From: Dokdonella_A sp963758365
GTDB taxonomy: Bacteria > Pseudomonadota > Gammaproteobacteria > Xanthomonadales > Rhodanobacteraceae
Assembly: GCA_963758365.1 (NCBI GenBank)
Contig: CAVWVB010000001.1
Span: 1,426,001-1,490,000, forward strand
DNA: 64,000 bases
Direction of reading: 5' to 3'
The notes under the pieces are model-generated. The model was not told the origin of the DNA and did not search any database. It saw nothing but the letters and a program-made list of their open reading frames with translations. Position 1 is the stretch's first letter. Each line of letters opens with the position of its first letter. A program made the position numbers and the translations under genes. Below, one piece after another: positions 35,872-45,374 of the stretch.

Positions 35872-37230
35872 CTAACCGCGCGGCCGCGCCGGGTCCGATC
35901 CGGATTCAGCCGCAGCGCTCGCGGATTCGGCCAGATTCATGCCCAGATCGCGTGCGCGATCGGCGAAATCAGGAAACGAAGTCGCGACATTCGTGCAATC
36001 GACGATCCGCACCGCATCGTGGGCGATCGCCCCGGCGACCGCGAAACTCATCGCGCAGCGATGATCGCCGCCGCTGTCGACATATCCGCCGCGGAGCCGG
36101 CCGCCGTGAATCCGCGCCCCGTCGGGGCTTTCCTCGATGCGAATGCCAAGCGCCGCCAGGCCCTTCGCCATCACCGCGATCCGATCCGACTCCTTGACCC
36201 GCAATTCGTCTGCACCACGGATGGTCGTCACGCCGTCGGCTGCGGCGGCGGCGACGAAGAACGCCGGGAATTCGTCGATCATGTCCGTCACCAGGCTTTC
36301 CGGCACGTCGATGCCGCGCAAGATCGCATGGCGCACTTCCAGGTCGGCCACCGGCTCGCCGCCCACCTCGCGCGGGTCGATTTCGCGGATGTCGGCGCCC
36401 ATCAGGCGTAAGGCGGCCAGCAGGCCGCTACGCCGCGCGTTCAGGCCGACCGCACGCACCAGGACATGCGAGCCCGCGATCACGGTAGCCGCAACGATGA
36501 AGAACGCAGCCGAGGAAAAATCCGCGGGCACGCTGATCTCGGTCGCACGCAAGCGATGCCCGCCGCGCAGCCGGACTCTGCCCGGCTCGAATTCGACCGG
36601 CCAGCCGAATGCCGCAAGCAGGCGTTCGGTGTGGTCGCGGGTCGGATGGACCTCGCGTACTTCCGTTTCACCGTCGGCGCGCAGACCGGCCAGCAGCAGC
36701 GCCGACTTGACCTGCGCGCTCGCGACGCCCGGTGTGCAGGCGATCGCGCGCAGGCGTGCTCCGCCCGCGAGATGCAATGGCGGACGGCCGCCTGCCGCTG
36801 ACGCGATCCGTGCGCCCATCGCCGCGAGCGGCTCGATCACGCGACCCATCGGTCGCCGCGACAGCGACGCGTCGCCAATCAGGGTGGAATCGAACGCCTG
36901 TCCCGCGAGCAGGCCCGCGAGCAGGCGCATCGCGGTCCCCGAGTTGCCGCAGTCGAGCACGGCGGCTGGCGCAACGAGGCCGTGCATGCCGACGCCATGG
37001 ATGATGCGCCGGCACGGCGCGGGCGATTCGATCGCGACCCCCATCGCAGCGAAGATCGCAGCCGTTGCGCGGGTGTCCTCGCCTTCGAGAAAGCCGTCGA
37101 TCCGCGACGTGCCGTCCGCGAGCGCGGCGAGGATGACCGCACGGTGCGAGACCGACTTGTCGCCCGGGACGGTGACCTCTCCGTGCAGCGGACCCGCTGG
37201 ACCCGCCAACCAGTCGCGTGTCGCGCTCAT
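35872..37230 (-). CDS. aroA: 3-phosphoshikimate 1-carboxyvinyltransferase (EPSP synthase)
   Basis: Sixth step of the shikimate pathway. The 452 residues include VPGDKSVSHRAVILAALA (substrate Lys and Ser), LDCGNSGTAMRLL and RVKESDRIAVMAKGL. The ATG at 37230 overlaps the hisC stop (ATGA). No tyrA domain precedes it, unlike the TyrA-AroA fusions of pseudomonads; the upstream open frame is not homologous. Part of a serC-serA-pheA-hisC-aroA-cmk unit. Confidence 0.96.
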   Translation of the reverse strand: MSATRDWLAGPAGPLHGEVTVPGDKSVSHRAVILAALADGTSRIDGFLEGEDTRATAAIFAAMGVAIESPAPCRRIIHGVGMHGLVAPAAVLDCGNSGTAMRLLAGLLAGQAFDSTLIGDASLSRRPMGRVIEPLAAMGARIASAAGGRPPLHLAGGARLRAIACTPGVASAQVKSALLLAGLRADGETEVREVHPTRDHTERLLAAFGWPVEFEPGRVRLRGGHRLRATEISVPADFSSAAFFIVAATVIAGSHVLVRAVGLNARRSGLLAALRLMGADIREIDPREVGGEPVADLEVRHAILRGIDVPESLVTDMIDEFPAFFVAAAAADGVTTIRGADELRVKESDRIAVMAKGLAALGIRIEESPDGARIHGGRLRGGYVDSGGDHRCAMSFAVAGAIAHDAVRIVDCTNVATSFPDFADRARDLGMNLAESASAAAESGSDPARPRG

Positions 37231-38333
37231 GGCAGGACGTCGAGCAGGCGTTCGTTCTCGGCGCGGCTGCCGACACTGATGCGCAGCGACTGCCCGAGGC
37301 CGTAGCCGCCCATCGGACGCACGATCACGCCGCGCTCGAACAGGTGCGTTTCGAGACTCGTCGCGTCGTCGCCGAGATCGAGCAGCAGGAAATTGGTCCG
37401 TGAGGGGCCGCAACTATACCCGCGGGCCGCGAGTGCCCCATGCAGCCAGGCGCGTTCCGCCGAGTTGAATGCCCTCGCCTGCTGCAGATGGGCGCCATCG
37501 GCAAGCGCGGCTTCCGCGCCAGCAAGCGCCACATTGTTGACATTGAACGATTCGCGCAGGCGTTCGAGCACCGCGATCACCCCCGCGTGCGCGATCAGGT
37601 AGCCCACGCGCAAGCCGGCCAGCGCGTACGCCTTGGAGAACGTGCGCGTGACGATCAGGTTCGGATGGCGTGCAGCAAAACGCAGCGCGCCGCCCGGACC
37701 CGCGTCATCGACATACTCATGGTAGGCCTCGTCGACGACGACCAGCACCGATTCGGGCACGCGGGCGAGAAGGCGCTCCAGCGTCGCATCGTCGAACCAG
37801 GTGCCGGTCGGGTTGTTCGGGTTGGCCAGATACAGCAGGCGCGTGTCGGCACGCACGGCCGCGGCGATGGCGTCGAGATCATGACCATACGCCGCGATCG
37901 CATGGTCGCGCGGCAACGCCGGTACGCGGATCGCCCGCGCACCGACAGCGGCGGTCGCGATCGCAAACACCGCGAAACCGAACTGCGAATACGCGATCGA
38001 ACAGTCCGGCCCGGCGAAGCACTGCGCGAGCAGCATCAGCAGTTCGTGGGAACCGTTGCCGAGCGCGATGCGATCCACGCCGACTTCCAGTTGATGCGCC
38101 AGCGCGAGCTTGAGCGACGCGCCACGCGGATCCGGATAGCGCCAGCCCTGTGCAAGCGCCGCGTGCATCGCTTCCAGCGCGAGCGGACTCGGACCCAGCG
38201 GGTTTTCGTTGGAACCGAGTTCGGCGAGCGTCCGCCCGAAACGCCGTCGCAGCGCAGGCAGGTCGTGACCTGGATCGTAGGCCTGCAGCGCGGCCGTCGC
38301 GGGGTTTGCGAGTCGCGCGGCGTCGAAACTCAC
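37227..38333 (-). CDS. hisC: Histidinol-phosphate/aromatic aminotransferase (HisC2 type)
   Basis: PLP aminotransferase of 368 residues. Signature parts are NENPLGPSP, YLANPNNPTGTW, DEAYHEY and the PLP lysine in TFSKAYALAGLRVGY. GTG at 38333 overlaps the pheA stop (GTGA). HisC2 enzymes placed between pheA and aroA often transaminate aromatic keto acids or arogenate precursors as well as histidinol phosphate; the context supports an aromatic role. A second hisC in a his operon elsewhere would support this. Confidence 0.9.
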   Translation of the reverse strand: MSFDAARLANPATAALQAYDPGHDLPALRRRFGRTLAELGSNENPLGPSPLALEAMHAALAQGWRYPDPRGASLKLALAHQLEVGVDRIALGNGSHELLMLLAQCFAGPDCSIAYSQFGFAVFAIATAAVGARAIRVPALPRDHAIAAYGHDLDAIAAAVRADTRLLYLANPNNPTGTWFDDATLERLLARVPESVLVVVDEAYHEYVDDAGPGGALRFAARHPNLIVTRTFSKAYALAGLRVGYLIAHAGVIAVLERLRESFNVNNVALAGAEAALADGAHLQQARAFNSAERAWLHGALAARGYSCGPSRTNFLLLDLGDDATSLETHLFERGVIVRPMGGYGLGQSLRISVGSRAENERLLDVLP

Positions 38334-39457
38334 GGCACCGCGACCGGGTACGAACCGAGCAGCTTGACCGCGGCCGCGTGCTCGTCGAGTTCGGCCAGCG
38401 CACGCTTCATCGCAGCGTCTTCGACGTGTCCCGCGAGATCGATGAAGAATCCGTATTCCCACTTCGCCTGATGCGAAGGCCGGGATTCGATGCGGTTCAT
38501 GCTGATGCCGTGGCGTGCGAACGGACTCAGCACGTTGAACAGCGCGCCAGGCTGGTCCTTGATGAACACCAGCACCGACGTACGGTCATGCCCCGAGGGC
38601 GGAAAGATCTGCCGGCCGAGGACGAGGAAGCGCGTCGTATTGTCCGCGTGGTCCTCGATTGGCCCGACGATGACCTTTTTGAGGCCATAGACATGGCCCG
38701 CGCTTTCGCCGGCGATCGCGGCCGCGTCGTCGGCATTGCGCGCCCTGCGCGCGCCTTCGGCGTTGCTCGACACCGGGACTCTCTCCACGCGCGGCAGATT
38801 GCCGCGCAGCCAGGCCTGGGTCTGCGCGAACGATTGCGGATGCGAGTAGATGCGTTCGATGTCCTCGATCCTGCCCGATCGCGAAAGCAGGTACTGGTGC
38901 ACGCGCAACTCGACTTCGCCGCAGACCTTGAGATTCGAGGTGAGAAACATGTCGAGGGTGATCTGGATCGTGCCCTGACCCGAATTCTCGACCGGCACGA
39001 CGCCGAAATCGGCATTGCCGTTCTCCACCTCGCCGAACACCTCCTCGATGCTGGCCATCGGCAGACCGTGCGCGGAGCGGCCGAAATGCTTGAGCACCGC
39101 CTGCTGGCTGAACGTGCCCTCGGGGCCGAGAAAGCCGATCTTCAACGGCTCCTGCTGGGCCAGACAGGCCGACATGATCTCGCGGAACACGTGCACGAGG
39201 ACTTCGTCGCTGAGCGGACCCTCGTTGCGGTCGACGACCATGCGCAGCACCTGCGCCTCGCGTTCGGGACGATAGTAGTCGACCGCGGCGGCGAGCTTGC
39301 CCTTGGCTTTGCCGACCTGGTGCGCAAAATGCGCGCGTTCGGCGATCAGGTTCTGGATCTGGCGGTCGATCCCGTCGATCCGCGCGCGTACTTCACCGAG
39401 GTCGGGCTGCGGCCGCAGCGCCGTCCCCGTCGTGTCCTTCGGTGCCTTGCGGGTCAT
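38330..39457 (-). CDS. pheA: Chorismate mutase/prephenate dehydratase (P-protein)
   Basis: Bifunctional phenylalanine-pathway enzyme of 375 residues. Order: chorismate mutase helices (about 20-100, RIDGIDRQIQNLIAER), prephenate dehydratase (about 105-285, FLGPEGTFSQQA, VPVENSGQGT, NTTRFLVLG) and a C-terminal ACT domain with the Phe-binding GALFNVLSPFARHGISMNRI and ESRPS. The ACT motif implies feedback inhibition by phenylalanine. It starts three bases after the serA stop region and overlaps hisC by four bases. Confidence 0.95.
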   Translation of the reverse strand: MTRKAPKDTTGTALRPQPDLGEVRARIDGIDRQIQNLIAERAHFAHQVGKAKGKLAAAVDYYRPEREAQVLRMVVDRNEGPLSDEVLVHVFREIMSACLAQQEPLKIGFLGPEGTFSQQAVLKHFGRSAHGLPMASIEEVFGEVENGNADFGVVPVENSGQGTIQITLDMFLTSNLKVCGEVELRVHQYLLSRSGRIEDIERIYSHPQSFAQTQAWLRGNLPRVERVPVSSNAEGARRARNADDAAAIAGESAGHVYGLKKVIVGPIEDHADNTTRFLVLGRQIFPPSGHDRTSVLVFIKDQPGALFNVLSPFARHGISMNRIESRPSHQAKWEYGFFIDLAGHVEDAAMKRALAELDEHAAAVKLLGSYPVAVP

Positions 39458-39460
39458 GCC

Positions 39461-40627
39461 TCAGCTTCCGATCACGCGAACCGAGAGGATGCCATCGATC
39501 GCGGCGATCTGCGTCGCGAGAGTATCGGGCAGTGCTGAATCCGCATCGATCAGGTTGTAGGCAACCTCTCCGCGCGATGCATTGTGCATCTGCGCAATGT
39601 TGACGCCCGCCTCGCCGAGCACGTGCGAAAGCTGTCCAATCATGTTCGGCCGGTTGCTGTTGGCGACACAGATCCGCGCCGTGCCGATGCGTGCCATGCG
39701 CGTCTCGGGAAAATTCACCGAGTTCCTCACGTTGCCGTCCTCGAGGAAGTCGCGAAGCTGGTCGACGACCATGACCGCGCAGTTCTCCTCCGCCTCGCCG
39801 GTCGATGCGCCCAGGTGCGGCAGCGCGATCACGCGCGGATCATCGAGCAGCTCCGCAGATGGGAAATCCGACACGTAGCGACCGATACGTCCCTCGGCAA
39901 GTCCGCGGCGCAGAGCCGTCGGATCGACGATGCCTTCGCGCGCGAAGTTGAGCAATACCAGTCCCGGTCTGACCGCCTCGAGCGCCTGCGCGCCGAAGAC
40001 GCCCCGGGTCCTGTCGTTGAGGGGGACGTGGAAAGTCAAATAATCGGATGCCGCGAACAGTTCCATCAGGGAGCCGGCCTTGGCCACATCCGCCGAGAGC
40101 TGCCACGCGCCATCGACGGTCATGTGCGGATCGAAGCCGATCGCGCGCATGCCGAGCGCATGCGCCGCATTCGCGACCTTCACGCCGATCGCGCCGAGTC
40201 CGACCACGCCCAGGGTCTTGCCGGACAGCTCCGACCCGACGAAGCGCTTCTTCTCGGCCTCGACCCGCTGCTCGAGGTCCTGACCGCTGCCAAGTCCGCG
40301 CACGAACCCGAGCGCATCGGCGATATTGCGCGCCGCCAGCAGCATGCCGGCGACGACGAGTTCCTTGACCGCATTCGCATTGGCACCCGGTGCGTTGAAC
40401 ACCGGGATGCCGCGCGCGGAAAGCGCGGCGACCGGAATGTTGTTGGTTCCTGCCCCGGCACGCGCGACCGCCTTGACGCTGTCGGCAATCGGCATCTGGT
40501 GCATGTTCGCGGAACGTACCAGTACCGCATCCGGCTCGTCGATATCGGTGCCGACGACATACCTGTTCGCCGGCAGGCGCTCGATGCCGCTGCGCGCGAT
40601 CGTGTTGAGGGTCTGGATAGTAAACAT
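39461..40627 (-). CDS. serA: D-3-phosphoglycerate dehydrogenase
   Basis: First step of serine synthesis. The 388 residues contain the NAD motif GVVGLGAIGVKVANAA, catalytic Arg in RAGAGTNN, Glu, and His in ALPHLGASTGEAE, plus a C-terminal ACT domain (about 315-388) for serine feedback. Start is uncertain: ATG 40627 gives the family N-terminus (MFTIQTLNTIARSGIE) but has no clear ribosome site; an ATG at 40696 overlaps the serC stop and would add 23 residues of low-complexity sequence. It lies between serC and pheA, so both serine enzymes are together. Confidence 0.93.
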   Translation of the reverse strand: MFTIQTLNTIARSGIERLPANRYVVGTDIDEPDAVLVRSANMHQMPIADSVKAVARAGAGTNNIPVAALSARGIPVFNAPGANANAVKELVVAGMLLAARNIADALGFVRGLGSGQDLEQRVEAEKKRFVGSELSGKTLGVVGLGAIGVKVANAAHALGMRAIGFDPHMTVDGAWQLSADVAKAGSLMELFAASDYLTFHVPLNDRTRGVFGAQALEAVRPGLVLLNFAREGIVDPTALRRGLAEGRIGRYVSDFPSAELLDDPRVIALPHLGASTGEAEENCAVMVVDQLRDFLEDGNVRNSVNFPETRMARIGTARICVANSNRPNMIGQLSHVLGEAGVNIAQMHNASRGEVAYNLIDADSALPDTLATQIAAIDGILSVRVIGS

Positions 40628-40688
40628 GGGCAGCAATCGGAATTGGGGAGTCGGAAACTGAAATCGCGAATCGTTGACGGTTTCGCTG

Positions 40689-41771
40689 TCAGCCATGACG
40701 CCGTGCGAAGTCGCGCATGAAATCGACCAGTGCCTGCACGCCGTCGATCGGCATCGCGTTGTAGAGCGATGCGCGCATGCCGCCGACGGCGCGGTGACCC
40801 TTGAGCGCGAGCAGACCGGCCGCCTGCGATTCCTCGAGAAACGCGCCGTCGAGCTGTGCGTGCGGCAGCGTGAAAGGCACGTTCATCCTCGAGCGGGCCG
40901 CGGTCTCGACCGGATTGCGGTAGTAGCCCGAATCATCGATGTATGCGTACAGCAGCTCCGCCTTCGCGCGATTGCGCTCGCCGATCACGGTCAACCCGCC
41001 CTGCCGCTTGAGCCACTTGAACACGAGGCCGGCGAGATACCAGCCCCAGGTGTTCGGCGTATTGAGCATCGAGCCCTGGGCGGCGTGTTCGGCGTAGTTG
41101 AAAATCTTCGGCAAGGTTTTCGGAGCGCGCTCGAGCAGATCGTCGCGCACGATCATCACCACCAGACCGGACGGGCCGATGTTCTTCTGCGCGCCGGCAT
41201 ACAGCAGCGCATAGCGCGAGACATCGAGCGGACGCGACAGGATCGTCGAGGACACGTCGCCGATCAGCGGCACGGTGCCGACATCCGGCGGCTCGTGAAA
41301 TTCGACGCCACGGATCGTTTCGTTGGCAACGACATGCACGTAGGCCGCGTCGGAATCGAGCTTCCACGAGGCGCGGGGGGGGATACGGTCGTGATTGGTC
41401 GCCGCTGCGCTCGCGGCGATCCGGACCTCGGCGAGCGTCGCGGCTTCCTTCGCGGCTTTCTCGCTCCAGTCGCCGGTCAACACATAGTCGACCACCTGGT
41501 CGCGGCGCGCGAAGTTCATCGGAATCTGCGCGAAGTGCTGAGTTGCGCCGCCCTGCAGGAACAGCACCTTGTAGTGCGCGGGAATCGACAGCAGTTCGCG
41601 CAGATCCTGTTCGGCCTGTTCGGCCATCGCGACGAAGGCCTTGCCGCGGTGACTGACCTCCATGACCGAGGCGCGCGCATCGCCCCATTCGAGCAGTTCG
41701 GCCTGGGCCTCGCGCAGGACGTCCTCGGGCAGCGCGGCCGGGCCGGCGCTGAAGTTGTATCCACGACTCAC
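40689..41771 (-). CDS. serC: Phosphoserine aminotransferase
   Basis: Second step of serine synthesis and also part of pyridoxine synthesis. The 360-residue enzyme starts SRGYNFSAGPAALPEDVL and has the PLP lysine in YAGAQKNIGPSG. GTG at 41771 is preceded by AGGAG at seven bases. It heads the serC-serA-pheA-hisC-aroA-cmk run. Confidence 0.96.
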   Translation of the reverse strand: MSRGYNFSAGPAALPEDVLREAQAELLEWGDARASVMEVSHRGKAFVAMAEQAEQDLRELLSIPAHYKVLFLQGGATQHFAQIPMNFARRDQVVDYVLTGDWSEKAAKEAATLAEVRIAASAAATNHDRIPPRASWKLDSDAAYVHVVANETIRGVEFHEPPDVGTVPLIGDVSSTILSRPLDVSRYALLYAGAQKNIGPSGLVVMIVRDDLLERAPKTLPKIFNYAEHAAQGSMLNTPNTWGWYLAGLVFKWLKRQGGLTVIGERNRAKAELLYAYIDDSGYYRNPVETAARSRMNVPFTLPHAQLDGAFLEESQAAGLLALKGHRAVGGMRASLYNAMPIDGVQALVDFMRDFARRHG

Positions 41772-42031
41772 TGAGATCTCCTGACGACGCCGGTCCGGCG
41801 GATCGAGCCTGCCCCGCAACGGGCCATTATGCCGCAGCGCAGCACGCTGGCAACCTCCGTGATCGAGGAACACCCCCCGTGCGCCCGTCTGTCGGCCGGG
41901 CCGGAAGCGCAACACCTAGCGCGTCGATGGCGCCGAAGATGTGCCGATCCGGGCGCGGCCGCGATCTTTCATGGCGACGAAATGCATCGGTGCCGGCACC
42001 GGTCTGCTTGTCTCGCCACGAGGAGCCGTCG

Positions 42032-43024
42032 ATGCGATTCACCAGAATCCGCACCATGCAGTCATCCGAGATCACACCCGAAGCCGTCTACCTGCGCCGC
42101 CGCGAAGTGCTCAAGAGTCTTGCGATCGCGATGCCGGCGCTGCTCGTCGGCTGCGGAAGCGAAGGCGCGGCGGACGCCACTGCCGCACCGGCCAGCGCAC
42201 CGCCCGGTGCGCAGGAACTCGAGATTGCCGAGCGCAGTGTCTACTCGACCGACGAACCGATGACCGGCTGGCAGGACGTCACGCATTACAACAATTACTA
42301 CGAATTCGGCACCGACAAGACCGATCCGGCACGCAATTCGGGTCGCTTCAAACCCGAACCCTGGTCGGTCGAGATCGCCGGGAACGCCGAAATCACCGGC
42401 AAGGTCACGCTCGAGGACCTGCTCAGACCGCACGCGCTCGAGGAACGCGTCTACCGCATGCGCTGCGTCGAGGCCTGGTCGATGGTGATCCCGTGGGTCG
42501 GCATTCCGCTCGCAGATGTGCTCAAGCGCTTCAAGCCGACCGCGGACGCCAAATATGTCGCGTTCACCACGGTCGAGCGCCCTGCGCAGATGCCCGGGCT
42601 CAGCTACGGCGTACTCGACTGGCCGTATCGCGAAGGTCTGCGGATCGACGAGGCGATGCACCCTCTGACCTTGCTCGCGATCGGTCTGTACGGCCGCCGT
42701 CTGCCCAATCAGAACGGAGCGCCGCTGCGCCTCGTGGTGCCATGGAAGTACGGCTTCAAGGGCATCAAGTCGATCGTCAGGATCGAGTTCACTTCGCGGC
42801 AGCCGCGCACCGCGTGGAACATGTCTGCGCCGAGCGAGTACGGCTTCTATTCGAACGTGAATCCGGACGTGGACCATCCGCGCTGGAGCCAGGCGACCGA
42901 GCGGCGCATCGCGGGCAGTGGCTTCAGCCTGACCGGCAACCGCATCAGGACGTTGCCGTTCAATGGTTATGCTGACCAGGTCGCATCTCTGTACGCCGGC
43001 ATGGATCTGCGGAAGAACTTCTGA
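42032..43024 (+). CDS. msrP: Periplasmic methionine-sulfoxide reductase catalytic subunit MsrP
   Basis: Molybdopterin enzyme that repairs oxidised Met in periplasmic proteins. The 330 residues have a Tat-type signal (RRREVLKSLAIAMPALLVGC, 22-41), the molybdenum ligand Cys145 in YRMRCVEAW, and the conserved VPWKYGFKGIKSIV segment. AGGAG is seven bases before the ATG at 42032. The ATG of msrQ overlaps its stop. Note the lipobox-like LLVGC at the end of the signal: whether it is lipidated is uncertain. Depends on the Mo-cofactor genes at 5838-8843. Confidence 0.95.
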   Translation: MRFTRIRTMQSSEITPEAVYLRRREVLKSLAIAMPALLVGCGSEGAADATAAPASAPPGAQELEIAERSVYSTDEPMTGWQDVTHYNNYYEFGTDKTDPARNSGRFKPEPWSVEIAGNAEITGKVTLEDLLRPHALEERVYRMRCVEAWSMVIPWVGIPLADVLKRFKPTADAKYVAFTTVERPAQMPGLSYGVLDWPYREGLRIDEAMHPLTLLAIGLYGRRLPNQNGAPLRLVVPWKYGFKGIKSIVRIEFTSRQPRTAWNMSAPSEYGFYSNVNPDVDHPRWSQATERRIAGSGFSLTGNRIRTLPFNGYADQVASLYAGMDLRKNF

Positions 43025-43713
43025 TGCTGCGGCGGTTCGACCGCGTCGCCGCGAGCAAGCCGCTGGTGTTCGCGTCGTGTCTGCTGCCGCTCGCGTGGCT
43101 GGTCTGGGATGTGCTGCATGGCCAGCTCGGGACCGATCCGGTCGCCCAGCTCGAGCATCGCAGCGGCGACTGGACCCTGCGCATCTTGCTCGGAACGCTC
43201 GCGGTCACGCCGCTGCGGTCATTGACCGGCTGGCACTGGCTGACCCGCTACCGGCGCATGCTCGGACTGTTCGCGTTCTTCTACGCGTCGATGCACCTGA
43301 CCATCTACCTGGTCGTCGACCTCGGCGGATTCTGGTCGCAGATCTTTGCCGAGATCGCGAAAAAGCCCTATATCACGGTCGGTTTCGCGGCGTGGCTGCT
43401 GATGATTCCGCTCGCGCTCACTTCGACCCGCAGCATGCAACGGCGCCTCGGCAGGAACTGGCTGCGTCTGCATCGCGTCGTCTATCTGGTCGGCGTGTGC
43501 GGCGTGCTGCATTTCATGTGGCTGGTCAAATCCGGCAACCTGATCGCGGTGCAGGAGCCGCTGATCTATCTCGCCGTGCTCATCATGCTGCTCGCGCTGC
43601 GTGTGCCGGGCTGGCTCTCGCGTTCGCGCAGGCCTCGCGCACCCGCGCGGCAGCGCCCGGTTTCCGCACGACCGGCGGCGGCCCGTACCGCAGCCGACAT
43701 TCGCGCCCGCTAG
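43024..43713 (+). CDS. msrQ: Heme membrane subunit MsrQ
   Basis: Inner-membrane cytochrome b-type partner that passes quinone electrons to MsrP. The 229 residues have about six TM helices and the conserved His in LGLFAFFYASMHL, RLHRVVYLVG and GVLHFMW for heme. It begins in the TGATG overlap with msrP. The C-terminus is an Arg/Ala/Pro-rich tail longer than usual. Confidence 0.93.
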   Translation: MLRRFDRVAASKPLVFASCLLPLAWLVWDVLHGQLGTDPVAQLEHRSGDWTLRILLGTLAVTPLRSLTGWHWLTRYRRMLGLFAFFYASMHLTIYLVVDLGGFWSQIFAEIAKKPYITVGFAAWLLMIPLALTSTRSMQRRLGRNWLRLHRVVYLVGVCGVLHFMWLVKSGNLIAVQEPLIYLAVLIMLLALRVPGWLSRSRRPRAPARQRPVSARPAAARTAADIRAR

Positions 43714-43716
43714 CGC

Positions 43717-43923
43717 CTAGTCGCGGAAGAAATAGACCCCGGCGCACAGGCCCAGGCCGATCGTGTACAGCAGCCAGGTACGGTCGACGAAGTACGGGTA
43801 CACCATAAGCGCCACGCCGATTCCGGCGGCGCGCCACGCAGCCTGCTTGCGGGCCCACGTGAACACCGCGAAGCCGGTCACGCTGAACACGATCAGGGCA
43901 AACAGGTTGGCTGGCGAGGGCAT
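43717..43923 (-). CDS. Small conserved membrane protein
   Basis: A 68-residue protein with two TM segments (about 6-22 and 31-64) and the motif LMVYPYFVDRTWLL, a pattern I know from small uncharacterised gammaproteobacterial membrane proteins. Function unknown. It is convergent with msrQ, three bases apart. Confidence 0.65.
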   Translation of the reverse strand: MPSPANLFALIVFSVTGFAVFTWARKQAAWRAAGIGVALMVYPYFVDRTWLLYTIGLGLCAGVYFFRD

Positions 43924-43960
43924 GGCATCCGTATCGTATACGAGCGGCGAGCCGCGCGGG

Positions 43961-45361
43961 TCAGTCGACCCGCGTCAGGTAATTGGCGAGCGCGTAGTCG
44001 CCGATGCGGCGGCCGAGGCGGTTGCCCTCGATCGAGTCGTAGCGAAAATGAATGCCCAGATAGACTCTCGACATCGCACATTCCATTGCCGCCTCGGAAA
44101 AGCGGTCGAACGTGCGCGTGGACGGAGTCATCGCGACTTTCGGCGACATCGGTCCGGCCGAATCGACTTCGCGCGTTTCCATCGTGAACCGGTGTTCGTC
44201 CCCGAACGTATCCGCGAGCACGTCCATCGCGGCCGCGCAGACCGTACCGTGTGCCGACGGATAGGACGGGAACGCGTAGGTGTGCCGGTGCAGGTTGTTC
44301 CAGTCCGGTTCCGGCAGCGTTTTCGGGTTGCCATCGTTCGCGGCCCAGCGGATTGCCGTGTACGGGCGCCAGTGGTTGTAATGGAACTTGTTCTCGAACA
44401 CGCCGATGTAGCCGTCCATGATGCTCATGTTGAGCAGCGCGAACATCCGCGCCGCGGGCCATAGGCCGATGTTCTCGTCACGCACCAGCCGCCGCGCGAG
44501 GCGGTTGTGCGAATTCTCCGCGAAGTCTTTCCACCACATCGCGAGATGGCTCTGGTCGGGCGTGCGCGATGGGCTGTCGTAGCGACCGACGTTCTTGACT
44601 TCATCGAATGCACGCGCGTAGTCGCCGCTGCTGATCGCGGGCGGCGGCGGCACGCGGAACTGGTCGGCCGTACGCAGCATGAATGGCGTCACCCCGGCCC
44701 ATCCGGCGCCGAAAACGAAGCCCTCAGGCGTGCCGCTGTGTTCGTGGAATTCTGCATAGACCCCTGGCCCCATCGGGTGCCAGCGGTATTCGGCTTTGCG
44801 GTCCCAGCCATCGTCGCGACGCCTGGCCAGTATCGCCGCCGCCGTCGCCTTGCCGAGTGCGATGCCCTGCGTCCTGGCAGGTCCGTCGGCGAGCGGATCG
44901 AGCCAGCGTCGAAGTTCCTCCGCCAGAAGCGCGCGCTGCGACGGATACTGGTCGGCCGCGACTTCATAACCGGCCTGCGCGACCGCAGCAATGGCATCGG
45001 CGCCGGCCCAGCGGCCTCGGTACGCATAGCTCGCATAGCGCGGTCGTATCGCATTCAGTGCATCGTGCATCGCGACGTGCATCATCGCCGCGCTGCGCAC
45101 GCCCTTGAGCGTAAGGAACTTGTCCTCGGCCTGCGCGACCGCAAGCAGCTTTGCGTTCCAGGCGACGACGACGTCGGCCCGGTCGATGCCGGTGCCGGCG
45201 GCCCGAAGAGCGCCTTCGGGCATCATCGTGCGCGGCGCGCAAGCCGTGAGCACCAACAATGCGAGAATCGACGCCAGACGGCGTTTCATCGCCGCCGCTG
45301 CAAAGCGGCGACTGGGCCGGCCGTCGCGGGTGCGCGGCGCCCGTTTGCGTCCGAATTTCAT
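43961..45361 (-). CDS. Vanadium-haloperoxidase/PAP2-like secreted protein
   Basis: A 466-residue exported protein with the full vanadate/phosphate-binding signature: KFHYNHWRP (K-x6-RP), YPSAHGT (PSAH) and SRVYLGIHFRYD (SR-x5-H-x3-D), so it belongs to the vanadium-haloperoxidase/PAP2 superfamily. AGGAGGT is five bases before the ATG at 45361, so that is the likely start; it adds 24 residues (Arg-rich, SRRFAAAA) before MKRRLASILALLVLTAC, a lipoprotein signal. The internal ATG 45289 has no ribosome site. Whether it is a haloperoxidase or phosphatase cannot be told. Confidence 0.85.
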   Translation of the reverse strand: MKFGRKRAPRTRDGRPSRRFAAAAMKRRLASILALLVLTACAPRTMMPEGALRAAGTGIDRADVVVAWNAKLLAVAQAEDKFLTLKGVRSAAMMHVAMHDALNAIRPRYASYAYRGRWAGADAIAAVAQAGYEVAADQYPSQRALLAEELRRWLDPLADGPARTQGIALGKATAAAILARRRDDGWDRKAEYRWHPMGPGVYAEFHEHSGTPEGFVFGAGWAGVTPFMLRTADQFRVPPPPAISSGDYARAFDEVKNVGRYDSPSRTPDQSHLAMWWKDFAENSHNRLARRLVRDENIGLWPAARMFALLNMSIMDGYIGVFENKFHYNHWRPYTAIRWAANDGNPKTLPEPDWNNLHRHTYAFPSYPSAHGTVCAAAMDVLADTFGDEHRFTMETREVDSAGPMSPKVAMTPSTRTFDRFSEAAMECAMSRVYLGIHFRYDSIEGNRLGRRIGDYALANYLTRVD

Positions 45362-45374
45362 CGGCACCTCCTGC

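Noticed and set aside
35872..37413. Possible TyrA fusion at the N-terminus of AroA
   Set aside because: The upstream open frame has no NAD motif or prephenate dehydrogenase blocks and overlaps hisC.
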